Notes: generated by a model not told the origin, from the letters alone. 64,000 bases of DNA from CAZNHL01 sp964572965 (GCA_964572965.1 CAZNHL010000002.1:73835-137834), one strand, 5' to 3'. Positions 9,196 to 18,078 are shown, numbered from the stretch's first letter. Numbers and translations: made by a program.

Positions 9196-9624
9196 ATGAG
9201 TGCAAGAATCTTAACAAACAGAAAAGAAATTACCGTTCGCTTTAACGAAGTTGACCCACTCGGTATTGTGTGGCATGGTAATTATGTTACTTACTTTGAA
9301 GACGGACGAGAATCTTTCGGTGCCGAATTCGGATTAAGATACCTGGACTATTTCGCAGAAGGTTTCGTCACTCCCATTGTTGATCTGAACATCAACTATA
9401 AGAAAATTTTAAAATATGGCCAGAAGGCTATTGTAGAAACTACTTATGTTGATTCCAAAGCAGCCAAAGTATGCTTTGAATATAAAATTTTCTGTGCAGA
9501 AACCGGAGAACTGCTTACCAGTGGCAGAACGATCCAGGTATTCATGGAAAAAGACAGCTCTCAATTATACTTAACAATGCCTCCGTTCTTCGAAGAATGG
9601 AAGAAAAAATGGGGACAGGTCTAG
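9196..9624 (+). CDS. 4-hydroxybenzoyl-CoA thioesterase-family protein
   Basis: A 142-residue hotdog thioesterase of the 4HBT/YbgC type. The active site block VDPLGIVWHGNYVTYFEDGRE contains the nucleophilic or general-base Asp early in the chain. ATG at 9196 is chosen because the family begins about 15 residues before this block; an in-frame ATG at 9148 would overlap the previous gene. It may release the polyene acid from ACP or clear stalled chains. Stop at 9624 is 2 bases before the next ATG. Confidence 0.8.
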   Translation: MSARILTNRKEITVRFNEVDPLGIVWHGNYVTYFEDGRESFGAEFGLRYLDYFAEGFVTPIVDLNINYKKILKYGQKAIVETTYVDSKAAKVCFEYKIFCAETGELLTSGRTIQVFMEKDSSQLYLTMPPFFEEWKKKWGQV

Positions 9625-9626
9625 CC

Positions 9627-10760
9627 ATGCAACAAATCTTTGTAGTTGGAAGCAATATTATTTCTCCTTTAGGTAAAACAGCAAAGGAGAATTTCGATGC
9701 TATACTGCAAGGCCAAAGCGGTTGTACACAACACGCTGCCGGCACACTCGCACCTACTCCTGTAATTGCAGCAGTATTATCTGAGACTTTAGAAAAAGAA
9801 ATTACCGGATCGCTTTCTATCAATAGCGCTTCACGCGCAGAAAACTTACTGATTCAGTCCATCAGGAACAGCAATGCCGATTCTGATATCAATCTTGCTG
9901 ATAAACGTACAATTTTCGTTTACTCAAGCACCAAAGGCAATATTGACCTGATTGATGATGCTGCTGACACAGTGTTAACTTTACACCATACTGCGCAAAC
10001 AGTAAGCCGTTATTTTGGCAACCAAAACACACCTGTTGTGATTTCCAATGCCTGTATTTCAGGTGTTGCTGCAATAATTATAGCAAAACGCCTGATCAAA
10101 ACAGGTGCATATGACAATGTAGTTGTGCTTGCAGGCGATTCTATCAGTAAATTCGTAGTTTCTGGCTTTCAGGCATTACAGGCCATGAGTGCAGATCCAT
10201 GCAAACCATTTGATAAATCAAGAAACGGGATCAATCTGGGAGAAGCCTTTTCTTCTATGATTATCAGTAATAAAGCACAATCATCCGGCGACAATATTAC
10301 AATTGAAGGAGGCAGTATCAGCAATGATGCTAACCATATTTCAGGACCTTCCAGAACAGGTGAAGAGCTTAATCTGGCTATTCAGGCTGCACTGCGACAA
10401 TCAGACCTTCAGACAAACGATATCGACTTTATTTCGGCACATGGTACAGCTACACTGTATAATGACGAGATGGAAACAAAAGCTTTTAACCTTGCCGGGC
10501 TCCAGGCAACACCAGTTAACAGTATGAAAGGCTATTTCGGCCATACACTGGGGGCTGCCGGACTCGTAGAATCAATTATATGTATTAATTCTCTTCGCAA
10601 CAATGTAATCATTCCTACCAAAGGGTTTGAAGAACAAGCAGGAGAATTACAATTGAACATTTTTACCCAACCAATTTACAAAACATTAACCCATTGTTTA
10701 AAAACGGCATCCGGTTTCGGGGGGTGCAATGCAGCAGTGGTTTTCAAAAAACACGTTTAA
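9627..10760 (+). CDS. 3-oxoacyl-ACP synthase, second complete copy
   Basis: A 377-residue ketosynthase, short for FabF (usually about 410). Cys143 in ISNACISG, the first His in SAHGTATLYND, the second in YFGHTLGAAG and the closing GFGGCN are present, so it should be active. The start at 9627 gives the normal family N-terminus (QQIFVVGSNIISPLG). It shares least with the other ketosynthases here and may have a specialised role such as initial condensation. It ends 5 bases before the flavoenzyme. Confidence 0.83.
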   Translation: MQQIFVVGSNIISPLGKTAKENFDAILQGQSGCTQHAAGTLAPTPVIAAVLSETLEKEITGSLSINSASRAENLLIQSIRNSNADSDINLADKRTIFVYSSTKGNIDLIDDAADTVLTLHHTAQTVSRYFGNQNTPVVISNACISGVAAIIIAKRLIKTGAYDNVVVLAGDSISKFVVSGFQALQAMSADPCKPFDKSRNGINLGEAFSSMIISNKAQSSGDNITIEGGSISNDANHISGPSRTGEELNLAIQAALRQSDLQTNDIDFISAHGTATLYNDEMETKAFNLAGLQATPVNSMKGYFGHTLGAAGLVESIICINSLRNNVIIPTKGFEEQAGELQLNIFTQPIYKTLTHCLKTASGFGGCNAAVVFKKHV

Positions 10761-10765
10761 ATCAA

Positions 10766-12004
10766 ATGAAAACTGAAAAAGTAGACGTACTGGTTATCGG
10801 AGCAGGGCCGGCAGGTGCAGTTGCAGCAGCTATCGTACATAAAGCTGGTTACAGTGTAAAAGTAGTAGAAAAGCTAACTTTCCCACGTTTTGTAATTGGC
10901 GAAAGTTTATTACCCCGCTGCATGGAAGCTTTGGAGGCTGCCGATCTTCTTGATGCAGTAAAAGCAAAAGGATTTCAGCAAAAATTCGGTGCTAAATTCG
11001 TTAAAGGTGATAAAACATGTGATTTTCAGTTTTCAGATCAATATACAAAAGGCTGGAACTGGACATGGCAGGTACCAAGAGCTGACTTTGACAAAACACT
11101 GGCAGACTCACTTGTAGAAAGAGGTATTCCTGTTTCTTACGAAACAACCGTAACAGGTATTGAATTCAAGGGGTCTGACTCTGTAACAACAGTAGAATAT
11201 GCAGATGGCTCAATCGGTAAAATAGAAGCAGCTTTCATTATTGACGGAAGCGGTTATGGCCGTGTAATCCCTCGCCTGTTCAACCTTGACAGACCATCTG
11301 AGCAAGCTGCGCGTAAAACGCTTTTCGCTCATACTGTCGATGTAAAAAGACATCTGGACAATGAACCAAACCGGATCACTGTAGTTTCACATAAGCCTGC
11401 TACCTGGGTTTGGATTATTCCATTCTCAAACGGCGTTACGTCTCTTGGTTTTGTTGCCTCTCCCGAATTCTTTGACAATTTCCAGGGAACTCCGGAAGAA
11501 CAATTCAGGGCAATGGTTGCCACAGAACCATACTTCGCTGAAAGATTTAAAGATGTAGAATTGGTTTTTGAACCAAGAACAATCGAAGCATGGTCTACTA
11601 CGACAGATAAATTCTATGGTGAAGGTTATGTATTAACCGGTAACGTAACAGAATTCCTTGATCCAATCTTCTCTTCAGGTGTAACATTGGCGGTATCTTC
11701 AAGCCAGAAAGCCGGTGAACTGGTTGTAAGAAAACTGAAGGGTGAAAATATTGACTGGGAAAAAGAATATATGGAACCGGTAACTCAAGGAGTGAATACA
11801 TTCCGGTCTTATGTAACAGGCTGGTATGACGGCACACTAGATACTATCTTTTTCAGTAAAAACCCTCAACAGGAGATTAAAAACAAAATATGTTCTGTAT
11901 TGGCCGGTTATGTCTGGGATAAGAGCAACGAATATGTTGCTAACCACGACACTGCACTGAAGCGTCTGGCAAGATTGATTGAAATCGAAAAAATTCTTCA
12001 ATAA
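10766..12004 (+). CDS. Flavin-dependent halogenase-like FAD enzyme
   Basis: A 412-residue FAD protein. GAGPAG at 12-17 binds FAD; GESLLP at 45-50 follows. Two signatures of flavin-dependent halogenases are visible: W214-x-W216-x-I-P219 (WVWIIP) and F297-x2-P300-x2-S303-x-G305. Lys73 in GFQQKFGAKF matches the region of the catalytic Lys in that family. Chlorinated flexirubins are known in nature, so ring chlorination is a reasonable guess. The same family also includes hydroxylases and reductases, and FAD proteins occur in aryl-polyene loci whose products lack chlorine, so halogenation is an inference. No flavin reductase partner lies beside it. Confidence 0.68.
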   Translation: MKTEKVDVLVIGAGPAGAVAAAIVHKAGYSVKVVEKLTFPRFVIGESLLPRCMEALEAADLLDAVKAKGFQQKFGAKFVKGDKTCDFQFSDQYTKGWNWTWQVPRADFDKTLADSLVERGIPVSYETTVTGIEFKGSDSVTTVEYADGSIGKIEAAFIIDGSGYGRVIPRLFNLDRPSEQAARKTLFAHTVDVKRHLDNEPNRITVVSHKPATWVWIIPFSNGVTSLGFVASPEFFDNFQGTPEEQFRAMVATEPYFAERFKDVELVFEPRTIEAWSTTTDKFYGEGYVLTGNVTEFLDPIFSSGVTLAVSSSQKAGELVVRKLKGENIDWEKEYMEPVTQGVNTFRSYVTGWYDGTLDTIFFSKNPQQEIKNKICSVLAGYVWDKSNEYVANHDTALKRLARLIEIEKILQ

Positions 12005-12016
12005 TCAATGATAAAG

Positions 12017-12047
12017 GAAAGGAATAACGCATTATATTATTCCTTTC
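12017..12047 (+). terminator. Hairpin inside the pigment operon, possible attenuator
   Basis: An 11-bp perfect stem (12017-12027 and 12037-12047) with a 9-base loop, followed by a T-rich stretch. It lies in the only sizeable gap (69 bases) of the first half of the pigment operon. It may partly terminate transcription and lower expression of the downstream genes. Confidence 0.55.
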
Positions 12048-12073
12048 TCTTAATTTTGCTTTAAAATTACATA

Positions 12074-12721
12074 GTGACAAGTCAAAAAAGCCATATTACA
12101 TCATTTAGTTCCATTCAGGGAAACAGCGCATTCCTTCGTGACGAGCATGTATTCAGTAATGAAGCAGCCTCTACACCGGATGAATTGCTAAATTCCTTTT
12201 ACAGAGCTCTTGATCCCGGTTATCTTAAGTTCTTTAAAATGGACAACCTGAGTAAACTGGGCTTTCTGGCAACAGAACTATTATTGAAGGACATTGCTAT
12301 TTCAGAAAAGTATAAAGCACAAGAAGTAGCCTTACTGATCAGCAATTCTAGTTCAAGCCTTGATACTGACTTCAAATACTGGGAAGCAAATAAGCAAGTT
12401 CCGAGTCCGGCTTTGTTTGTGTATACATTACCTAATATTCTTTTGGGTGAATTATGCATCAGACATAAGATTAAAGGAGAAAATTCGTTCTTTGTTTCAG
12501 AACAGTTTGACAGTGGCTTTATTCATAACTATGCCGAAGCATTGTTTGAAGAAGGCAATACCAAAGCATGTATATGCGGCTGGGTAGAAATATTAAAAAA
12601 TGAATACAGGGCATTTCTATACCTGGTAGAAAAAAATGCTACAGAAAACTCAGTAGCACATTCTATAGAAAATATTAACTCAATATATATAAAACAAGAG
12701 CATGGAGTCATTAATAATTAA
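12074..12721 (+). CDS. Half-size ketosynthase-like protein without active-site Cys
   Basis: A 215-residue protein starting at GTG. Its length and strand pattern match only the N-terminal half of a ketosynthase (VALLISNSSSSLDTDF, then PALFVYTLPNILLGELCI and a FFVSEQFDSGF segment where the nucleophile loop would be). The Cys is absent. It overlaps the next ACP by 20 bases. NCBI-type names for such genes are 'beta-ketoacyl synthase N-terminal-like'. A scaffold or chain-length role with the neighbouring synthases is possible but unproven. Confidence 0.6.
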   Translation: MTSQKSHITSFSSIQGNSAFLRDEHVFSNEAASTPDELLNSFYRALDPGYLKFFKMDNLSKLGFLATELLLKDIAISEKYKAQEVALLISNSSSSLDTDFKYWEANKQVPSPALFVYTLPNILLGELCIRHKIKGENSFFVSEQFDSGFIHNYAEALFEEGNTKACICGWVEILKNEYRAFLYLVEKNATENSVAHSIENINSIYIKQEHGVINN

Positions 12722-12962
12722 GCTAAAAGAACAAATCATTGAACAATTAAACCTTCAAGACATCACTCCGGCCGACATCAAAGACGATCAGCCTCTGTTT
12801 GTTGACGGTTTAGGTCTTGACTCGATCGACGCTTTGGAGCTTATCGTTCTTTTACAGCAACATTATGGTATCAAATTGAACAATGCAGAAGAAGGCCCAA
12901 AGGTTTTCAAATCTGTACAGACAATGGCTGAATATATTACAGCACACCAAAAAGCGAATTAA
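12702..12962 (+). CDS. Acyl carrier protein 2 of the pigment locus
   Basis: An 86-residue ACP with Ser41 in GLGLDSIDALELIV as the phosphopantetheine site. It overlaps the half-ketosynthase by 20 bases and ends 3 bases before the next ketosynthase. Its sequence differs clearly from ACP 1, suggesting a division of labour between the two carriers, as in aryl-polyene systems with two ACPs. Confidence 0.9.
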   Translation: MESLIIKLKEQIIEQLNLQDITPADIKDDQPLFVDGLGLDSIDALELIVLLQQHYGIKLNNAEEGPKVFKSVQTMAEYITAHQKAN

Positions 12963-12965
12963 TTA

Positions 12966-14168
12966 ATGCAGGGGAAAGTTTATATCGCAGGCGTAGGTTT
13001 AATTTCTGCTATCGGTAATAGTGTTCAGGAATGTCTTCAGGCATTTGAAAACCATGCCCATGGTGTAAAAGAAATTGTCCATTTGAAAACAATTCACAAG
13101 GGTGTATTCCCTGCGGCCGAAATTCCCCATACCAATGACGAGCTTTCGGAATTGGCAAAAACGCCATCCAAAATCAGCCGTACAGCATTAATCAGTCTCA
13201 TTGCTGCCAAAGAAGCATTGGCTGATGCCAAAGGAATTGACATCAGCACATTGCGCTCAGGCTTCATTTCTGCCAATACAATCGGCGGTATGGACAGGTC
13301 AGAACATTTCTTTGAAGAGTTCTACAAAAACAACAAAACAGGTAAGTTGCGCGACTTTGTAAACCACGAATGCGGACGCAGCACTGAACTGGTGGCACGT
13401 GAACTGAATATAGGGCATTTTGTCTCTACCATCAGCACCGCTTGTTCCTCTTCAGCCAATTCGTTGATGCTCGGGGCAAGAATGATCAAGAATAACATGC
13501 TTGATGTAGCTCTGGCGGGTGGTGTGGATGCTTTATCAAAATTCACCATGAACGGTTTCAATACTCTCATGATCCTTGATAAAGAACATTGCCGCCCATT
13601 TGACGATACACGTACAGGCCTGAACCTTGGAGAAGGTGCAGGATATGTATTATTAGTCTCTGAAAAGATAGCCAGACAATATCCTGACCTTATTTACTGT
13701 GAGCTTTCAGGCTATAGCAATGCCAATGATGCTTACCATCAGACAGCTTCTTCTCCGGACGGACTAGGTTCTTTTCTGGCAATGAAAAATGCATTGAAAA
13801 TGAGTGGTCTTGCTACCAAAGATATTGACTATATCAATCTCCACGGTACAGGCACACAAATCAATGATAGCTCTGAAGGTACAGCCATTACCCGTTTGTT
13901 TACAGAAGGGGTTTATCCTCCTATGAGTTCTACAAAAGCATTTACAGGACATACTTTAGGCGCCAGCGGTGGAATTGAAGCAGTACTTTCTGCCCTGTCA
14001 ATCCGCCATGGTATCCTCTACCCTAACCTGAATTTCAAGTTCCCGATGAAGGACCTTGACTTTGTTCCCGTAACCAAATTCAGCAAGGGTGAAAAAATCA
14101 ACAATGTAATCTCCAACTCTTTCGGGTTCGGCGGTAACTGCAGTTCACTTGTTTTCTCAAAAAACTGA
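12966..14168 (+). CDS. 3-oxoacyl-ACP synthase, KS partner of a KS-CLF pair
   Basis: A 400-residue ketosynthase with Cys160 in STACSSSAN, His in NLHGTGTQIND and His in FTGHTLGASGG, and closing GFGGNC. It is followed one base later by a Cys-less ketosynthase. That order and coupling match the KS-chain length factor heterodimer of type II polyketide systems, including ApeO-ApeC of aryl polyenes. It is the likely main elongating enzyme. Confidence 0.87.
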   Translation: MQGKVYIAGVGLISAIGNSVQECLQAFENHAHGVKEIVHLKTIHKGVFPAAEIPHTNDELSELAKTPSKISRTALISLIAAKEALADAKGIDISTLRSGFISANTIGGMDRSEHFFEEFYKNNKTGKLRDFVNHECGRSTELVARELNIGHFVSTISTACSSSANSLMLGARMIKNNMLDVALAGGVDALSKFTMNGFNTLMILDKEHCRPFDDTRTGLNLGEGAGYVLLVSEKIARQYPDLIYCELSGYSNANDAYHQTASSPDGLGSFLAMKNALKMSGLATKDIDYINLHGTGTQINDSSEGTAITRLFTEGVYPPMSSTKAFTGHTLGASGGIEAVLSALSIRHGILYPNLNFKFPMKDLDFVPVTKFSKGEKINNVISNSFGFGGNCSSLVFSKN

Positions 14169-14169
14169 T

Positions 14170-15210
14170 ATGGAAATCTTCATCAACGGATTGGGAAGCA
14201 TTTCCCCGCAAAACACATTCCAGCAAGATACTTTTCTAGCAGAGCTCCGGGAACACGAAAACAGTCGCCTGAACAATATTGAGCCTGATTATAAAAACCT
14301 GATTGACCCCAAAATGATCCGCCGCATGAGCCGGGTCATTAAATTGGGTATGGTTGCCGGACTGGAAAGTCTGAAGCAGGCAGCAATCGAAAAACCGGAT
14401 GCTATTATTACCGGCACTGCTTATGGCTGTGCGGAAGACACAGAGAACTTTCTGGGTAAAATGATTTCACAGAATGAAGAAATGCTGACGCCTACAGCCT
14501 TCATTCAATCGACACATAATACTATTGCTGCACAAATTGCATTGAGTCTTCAGTGCAATGGCTACAACAATAATTACGTGCAAAGGGGCTTTTCTTTTGA
14601 ACATGCTTTGCTTGATGCATTGCTTTTCCTAAAAGACGAAGAAGAAGTAAAAAATGTCATGGTTGGCGGTATTGATGAAATATCAAATACCATACATACT
14701 TTGCTGGGTCGCCTTGGACAACTAAAAAGGCAGCCTACAGCTAATACAGAGCTCTACAGCAAAACTTCAAAAGGGACAATTGCCGGGGAAGGTTCTTCTT
14801 TCTTTATTCTGTCAAAAACAAAACAGGAAAGTACCCTTGCCAAAATTGATTCAGTAGAAACGATCTTCGATAAAGACGGTAAACTGATCAGCGGACTTTT
14901 GAAAAACATTGCAGCTGCTGACCTTATTATCAGCGGTCATAATGGCGACGAAAATACTGATGCATCTTACGATAAGATCATTGCTCAATTACCTTTTGAG
15001 GCACCCGTAATACGTTATAAACACCTTTGTGGCGAATACCCTACCGCATCGGCATTTGCTTTGTATATAGCGGCAAATATTGCAAAAAGACAGGAAATAC
15101 CATTTTTGTTTCCGATCAAAGGAAATATTACAAAGCCGATCAATAAAATTCTGATCTATAACCAGCCTAACCCCGGTTATCACGCTTTTATTCAGGTAAG
15201 CATTGCTTAA
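14170..15210 (+). CDS. Chain-length-factor-like ketosynthase homologue
   Basis: A 346-residue ketosynthase-fold protein. The nucleophile region reads NYVQRGFSFEHAL, so the Cys is gone, and the HGT motif is replaced by SGHNGDEN. KHLCGEYPTASAF keeps a trace of the second His motif. Loss of Cys with fold retained is the hallmark of chain length factors, which set polyene length as partner of the adjacent synthase. ATG at 14170 follows the previous stop by one base; an upstream ATG at 14149 would overlap it. The short length is consistent with loss of the C-terminal catalytic loop. Confidence 0.78.
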   Translation: MEIFINGLGSISPQNTFQQDTFLAELREHENSRLNNIEPDYKNLIDPKMIRRMSRVIKLGMVAGLESLKQAAIEKPDAIITGTAYGCAEDTENFLGKMISQNEEMLTPTAFIQSTHNTIAAQIALSLQCNGYNNNYVQRGFSFEHALLDALLFLKDEEEVKNVMVGGIDEISNTIHTLLGRLGQLKRQPTANTELYSKTSKGTIAGEGSSFFILSKTKQESTLAKIDSVETIFDKDGKLISGLLKNIAAADLIISGHNGDENTDASYDKIIAQLPFEAPVIRYKHLCGEYPTASAFALYIAANIAKRQEIPFLFPIKGNITKPINKILIYNQPNPGYHAFIQVSIA

Positions 15211-15979
15211 TCACAAAAATACCACAATCCTGTTTGTATTGATTATCATTGCCATGGTTGTCAATGATTACCTCTTTGACGGACAGGCATTTTACTGGTA
15301 TGTACTTGCAGTGTTTATATACTCCCTGATTGCTTTCTGGGGATCTTATTTTGTTGACTCCAATTATCATTTCAAAGTATTAAGCAAAGGCTCTTCTTCT
15401 AATAAAGTGCTTTCTCTGACATTTGACGACGGCCCGCATCCGACACTTACGCCTGCAATTTTAGAAATACTTAATCGTTATAATATCAAAGGAAGCTTCT
15501 TCTGCATCGGCAAGCATGTAGAGCAACATCCTGAAACAGTAGCACTACTAAGCCAACAAGGGCATTTAGTAGCAAACCATACCTACACACATCATTTCTG
15601 GTTCGACATGTACAATGCCAATAAAATGGCAAAAGATTTGCAGCATGCGAACACATTGATTAAAGATTCTATTGGCCTTTACCCAAAGTTGTTCCGCCCC
15701 CCTTACGGAGTGACTAACCCCAATTTGGGTAAGGCCATAAGACATACGGGACTCACTCCTGTAGGCTGGAGTGTACGTTCCATGGATACTGTTACCAAAA
15801 CCAAAGCTGCACTGGCCAAAAGGCTGCAAAATCTGCAAAATGGTGACATTATCCTTTTTCATGATACCTGTGAAATCACGGTCAGCTACCTGGAAGAGTT
15901 CATTACTTCTGCCCTGGCCAAAGGTTTCCAATTCGAACGTGTTGACAAATTATTAAACATTGAAGCTTATGAAGCTTAA
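15203..15979 (+). CDS. Membrane-anchored polysaccharide deacetylase (NodB family)
   Basis: A 258-residue protein beginning at TTG overlapping the previous stop by 8 bases; an alternative ATG lies at 15255. Two hydrophobic segments (about 8-24 and 30-48) anchor it. NodB motifs are complete: TFDDGPHP (motif 1, metal Asp), HTYTHH (motif 2, metal His pair), RPPYG (motif 3), a W-containing GWSVRSMD block and DIILFHD. The family removes acetyl groups from sugar N-acetyls. Its task in a pigment locus is unclear. It may deacetylate a carrier or glycan at the site of pigment deposition. Confidence 0.85.
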   Translation: MLNHKNTTILFVLIIIAMVVNDYLFDGQAFYWYVLAVFIYSLIAFWGSYFVDSNYHFKVLSKGSSSNKVLSLTFDDGPHPTLTPAILEILNRYNIKGSFFCIGKHVEQHPETVALLSQQGHLVANHTYTHHFWFDMYNANKMAKDLQHANTLIKDSIGLYPKLFRPPYGVTNPNLGKAIRHTGLTPVGWSVRSMDTVTKTKAALAKRLQNLQNGDIILFHDTCEITVSYLEEFITSALAKGFQFERVDKLLNIEAYEA

Positions 15980-16613
15980 TCTACTAACTTTTACTATTTG
16001 CCTTTTTCTTGCTTTCGTAGCATCTGCTCAGTCTGCTTACAAAGGATACACACCTATCAAAGACCTTGAAGCTTTCAAGAAAGAATTTGCCAAAGCCTCT
16101 GCAAGTACCAACACAATCAAAAGTGACTTTGTACAGGAGAAGCACATGAGCATGCTTTCTGATAAAATTGTGTCGAAAGGTAACTTTTGGTTCAAAAAAG
16201 AAAATCAGGTACGTCTTGAATACAAGCAGCCATTCCAATACCTGATGATCATGAGCAAAGGCAATATCATCATTAAAGACGGCCAGAAAACTAACAAGGT
16301 AAATGCCAACTCCAACAAACTTTTCCAGCAAATCAATCAGGTAACTATTGATTGTGTAAAAGGCAATGTACTCAACAACAAAGACTTCAGCGTGAAGGTA
16401 TTTGAAAACGAGAAATACGTATTGATGGAAATGACACCGGTAAACAAGAACATGAAAGAGTTCTTCACAACCATTGTCATCAACATTGAAAAAAAGGACT
16501 ATTCTGTTCAGAAAATGACCATGAACGAACCATCAGGAGACTATACCATCATCAATTTCCTGAACAAGCAATTGAATACGCCATTGGCCGATGATCTGTT
16601 TACAGTGAAGTAG
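15969..16613 (+). CDS. Outer-membrane lipoprotein carrier LolA-like protein
   Basis: A 214-residue protein with signal peptide 1-20 (ending VASA-Q). The body has the LolA half-barrel pattern: SDFVQEKHMSMLSDKIVSKGNFWFKKENQVRLEY, then MSKGNIIIKDGQ. In aryl-polyene loci a LolA-like protein accompanies the MMPL exporter and probably ferries the pigment across the periplasm. ATG at 15969 overlaps the previous gene by 11 bases; a TTG at 15960 is also in frame. A terminator follows at 16637. Confidence 0.8.
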   Translation: MKLNLLTFTICLFLAFVASAQSAYKGYTPIKDLEAFKKEFAKASASTNTIKSDFVQEKHMSMLSDKIVSKGNFWFKKENQVRLEYKQPFQYLMIMSKGNIIIKDGQKTNKVNANSNKLFQQINQVTIDCVKGNVLNNKDFSVKVFENEKYVLMEMTPVNKNMKEFFTTIVINIEKKDYSVQKMTMNEPSGDYTIINFLNKQLNTPLADDLFTVK

Positions 16614-16636
16614 TTATGAGGTATGGTTCACTTCCG

Positions 16637-16667
16637 GAAGTTCCACTTTTTGAAAAAGTGGAACTTC
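16637..16667 (+). terminator. Terminator closing the first pigment operon
   Basis: A hairpin with arms GAAGTTCCACTTTT and its complement and a very short loop, followed by TTTTATTT. It lies 23 bases after the LolA stop and separates the first pigment operon from the divergent insert. Confidence 0.75.
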
Positions 16668-16897
16668 TTTTATTTGGGATAATCCACAATAGACGAAGTG
16701 AACTTTAACGACCAAACTACCTGCTGACCTCAAAATCACATGTAAAGAAATCCGCCAATACTTACACTAAGAGAAAAACAAAGCCAACCCCCACAATCAA
16801 ACCTCGCGAAATCAGGTTCAGAAAGACTGGCTTTCCAACAGAAAAGCTGAAAACGTTTCAAAAGATTACATGATTACTGGTTTTAAATATGGACAAC

Positions 16898-17479
16898 CTA
16901 CCTAACTTCTTCTTTTAAAAGGTGAAGTTTTTCCAGTGTAATTCCGATATAATCAGCCAGATAACTATCTGGTAAACGGGCAATTAAGGAGGATTTTTCT
17001 ACCAGAAGCCAACGATAGATTGTTGCTGCATCATCATTTTTCAAGCATTCTTCGTCTGCCTGCTGTTTAGTTCTGTCCACTTCATCCCGTAACATAATAT
17101 ACTTACCGAATTCAGGGTATATTTCCCAGAGGTGATAGAAATTTTCGATCGTAATGCCAAGCAATTCACAGTCTTCTAAAGCAATTAACCCGGTTGGTGA
17201 GGGAATTTTCTTTCTCATACTTCCCAACAAACCCGGCCAGGAGTTTTCCTCGGCAAACAACCGGGTATGTTCCTCTCCTTTTTCGTTCACAGAATATTGC
17301 CGCAGGTAGCCCTTAAGAACATAAGGACAATATTCGGGCACTATATTTGGTTCATAAAAAAGATCACCTTTCTTCAAACTGAAAGGTTCAAAAAACTTGA
17401 TCATCCCTTTGAAAGAGACTTCCTTAAAATCTATATAAGACCGGATATCGGTTAGGAGAAGAGATGCATTCAAGATCAT
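16898..17479 (-). CDS. Crp/Fnr-type regulator, cNMP-binding fold
   Basis: A 193-residue protein. The first 120 residues show the jelly-roll effector domain (LKKGDLFYEPNIVPEYCPYVLKGYLRQY, then ENSWPGLLG and ALEDCELLGI). The C-terminus (LPDSYLADYIGITLEKLHLLKEEVR) looks like the recognition half of the winged helix found in Bacteroidota Crp-like proteins. No conserved cAMP-contacting RxS pair is obvious, so the ligand is unknown. It overlaps the upstream nuclease-like gene by 4 bases, and both read against the pigment genes on either side. It may be a local regulator or part of a passenger module. Confidence 0.72.
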   Translation of the reverse strand: MILNASLLLTDIRSYIDFKEVSFKGMIKFFEPFSLKKGDLFYEPNIVPEYCPYVLKGYLRQYSVNEKGEEHTRLFAEENSWPGLLGSMRKKIPSPTGLIALEDCELLGITIENFYHLWEIYPEFGKYIMLRDEVDRTKQQADEECLKNDDAATIYRWLLVEKSSLIARLPDSYLADYIGITLEKLHLLKEEVR

Positions 17480-18078
17480 AAAAGGTTATTCTGCTTAAAC
17501 TTTTCTTTAATAGTATCATCCAACTTGTCGTACAAAACAGGAGTCGTTAAACGCTGTAATGATTTCAATGTTATTGAATGCTGGCTTCTAGTGTAAGCAT
17601 CAAGTTCTTTTGTTGCTAATACATAGAACTCCCAATGATTCATATTTAAAGGATCAATTGTTTGCTTGTCAATATGATGAAGCAAACAAAAAATATAGAT
17701 ATCAGCGTGACGTTTTTTTACATCCGAAAACCTATTTGTCAAACTATCCCAGTGATAGGCTGCTTTTATATTAAACTGAATTGGAGAAAGTACTCGCTGA
17801 AACCAAGATTGAATATAAGCGGAAGACTTTACTTCTAACTTTATCCCACAAGAAGTTTCAAGATCATAAGGACTCCATTCATCCCTTAAAACTGTTTTTC
17901 CAATATTAGTTGCTGTAGCAACAATAAATTCGGCAAACCGCCCTCTTGTTGAATTACTAAGAATATCAGAGACACTCCAACGCCAAAAATCTAATAGAGA
18001 GAACTCCAATACTTTTTCGTTAAAAGTTAAAGGCTCTTCACCTGTTTTAATTGTTGTTTGAATTTTGTTTAACTCCAT
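17476..18078 (-). CDS. PD-(D/E)XK nuclease-like protein of unknown function
   Basis: A 200-residue protein with RGRFAEFIVA followed by YDLET-x4-KLEVKSSAY. The Glu in AEF, Asp in YDL and E-x-K in EVK form the arrangement of a PD-(D/E)XK nuclease core. A second conserved-looking block is KRHADIYIFCLL. No HTH, helicase or methylase partner lies nearby, only the Crp-type gene it overlaps (ATGA). Function is unknown. Nuclease activity is inferred only from the motif. The pair interrupts the pigment locus on the opposite strand, which suggests insertion. Confidence 0.55.
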   Translation of the reverse strand: MELNKIQTTIKTGEEPLTFNEKVLEFSLLDFWRWSVSDILSNSTRGRFAEFIVATATNIGKTVLRDEWSPYDLETSCGIKLEVKSSAYIQSWFQRVLSPIQFNIKAAYHWDSLTNRFSDVKKRHADIYIFCLLHHIDKQTIDPLNMNHWEFYVLATKELDAYTRSQHSITLKSLQRLTTPVLYDKLDDTIKEKFKQNNLL

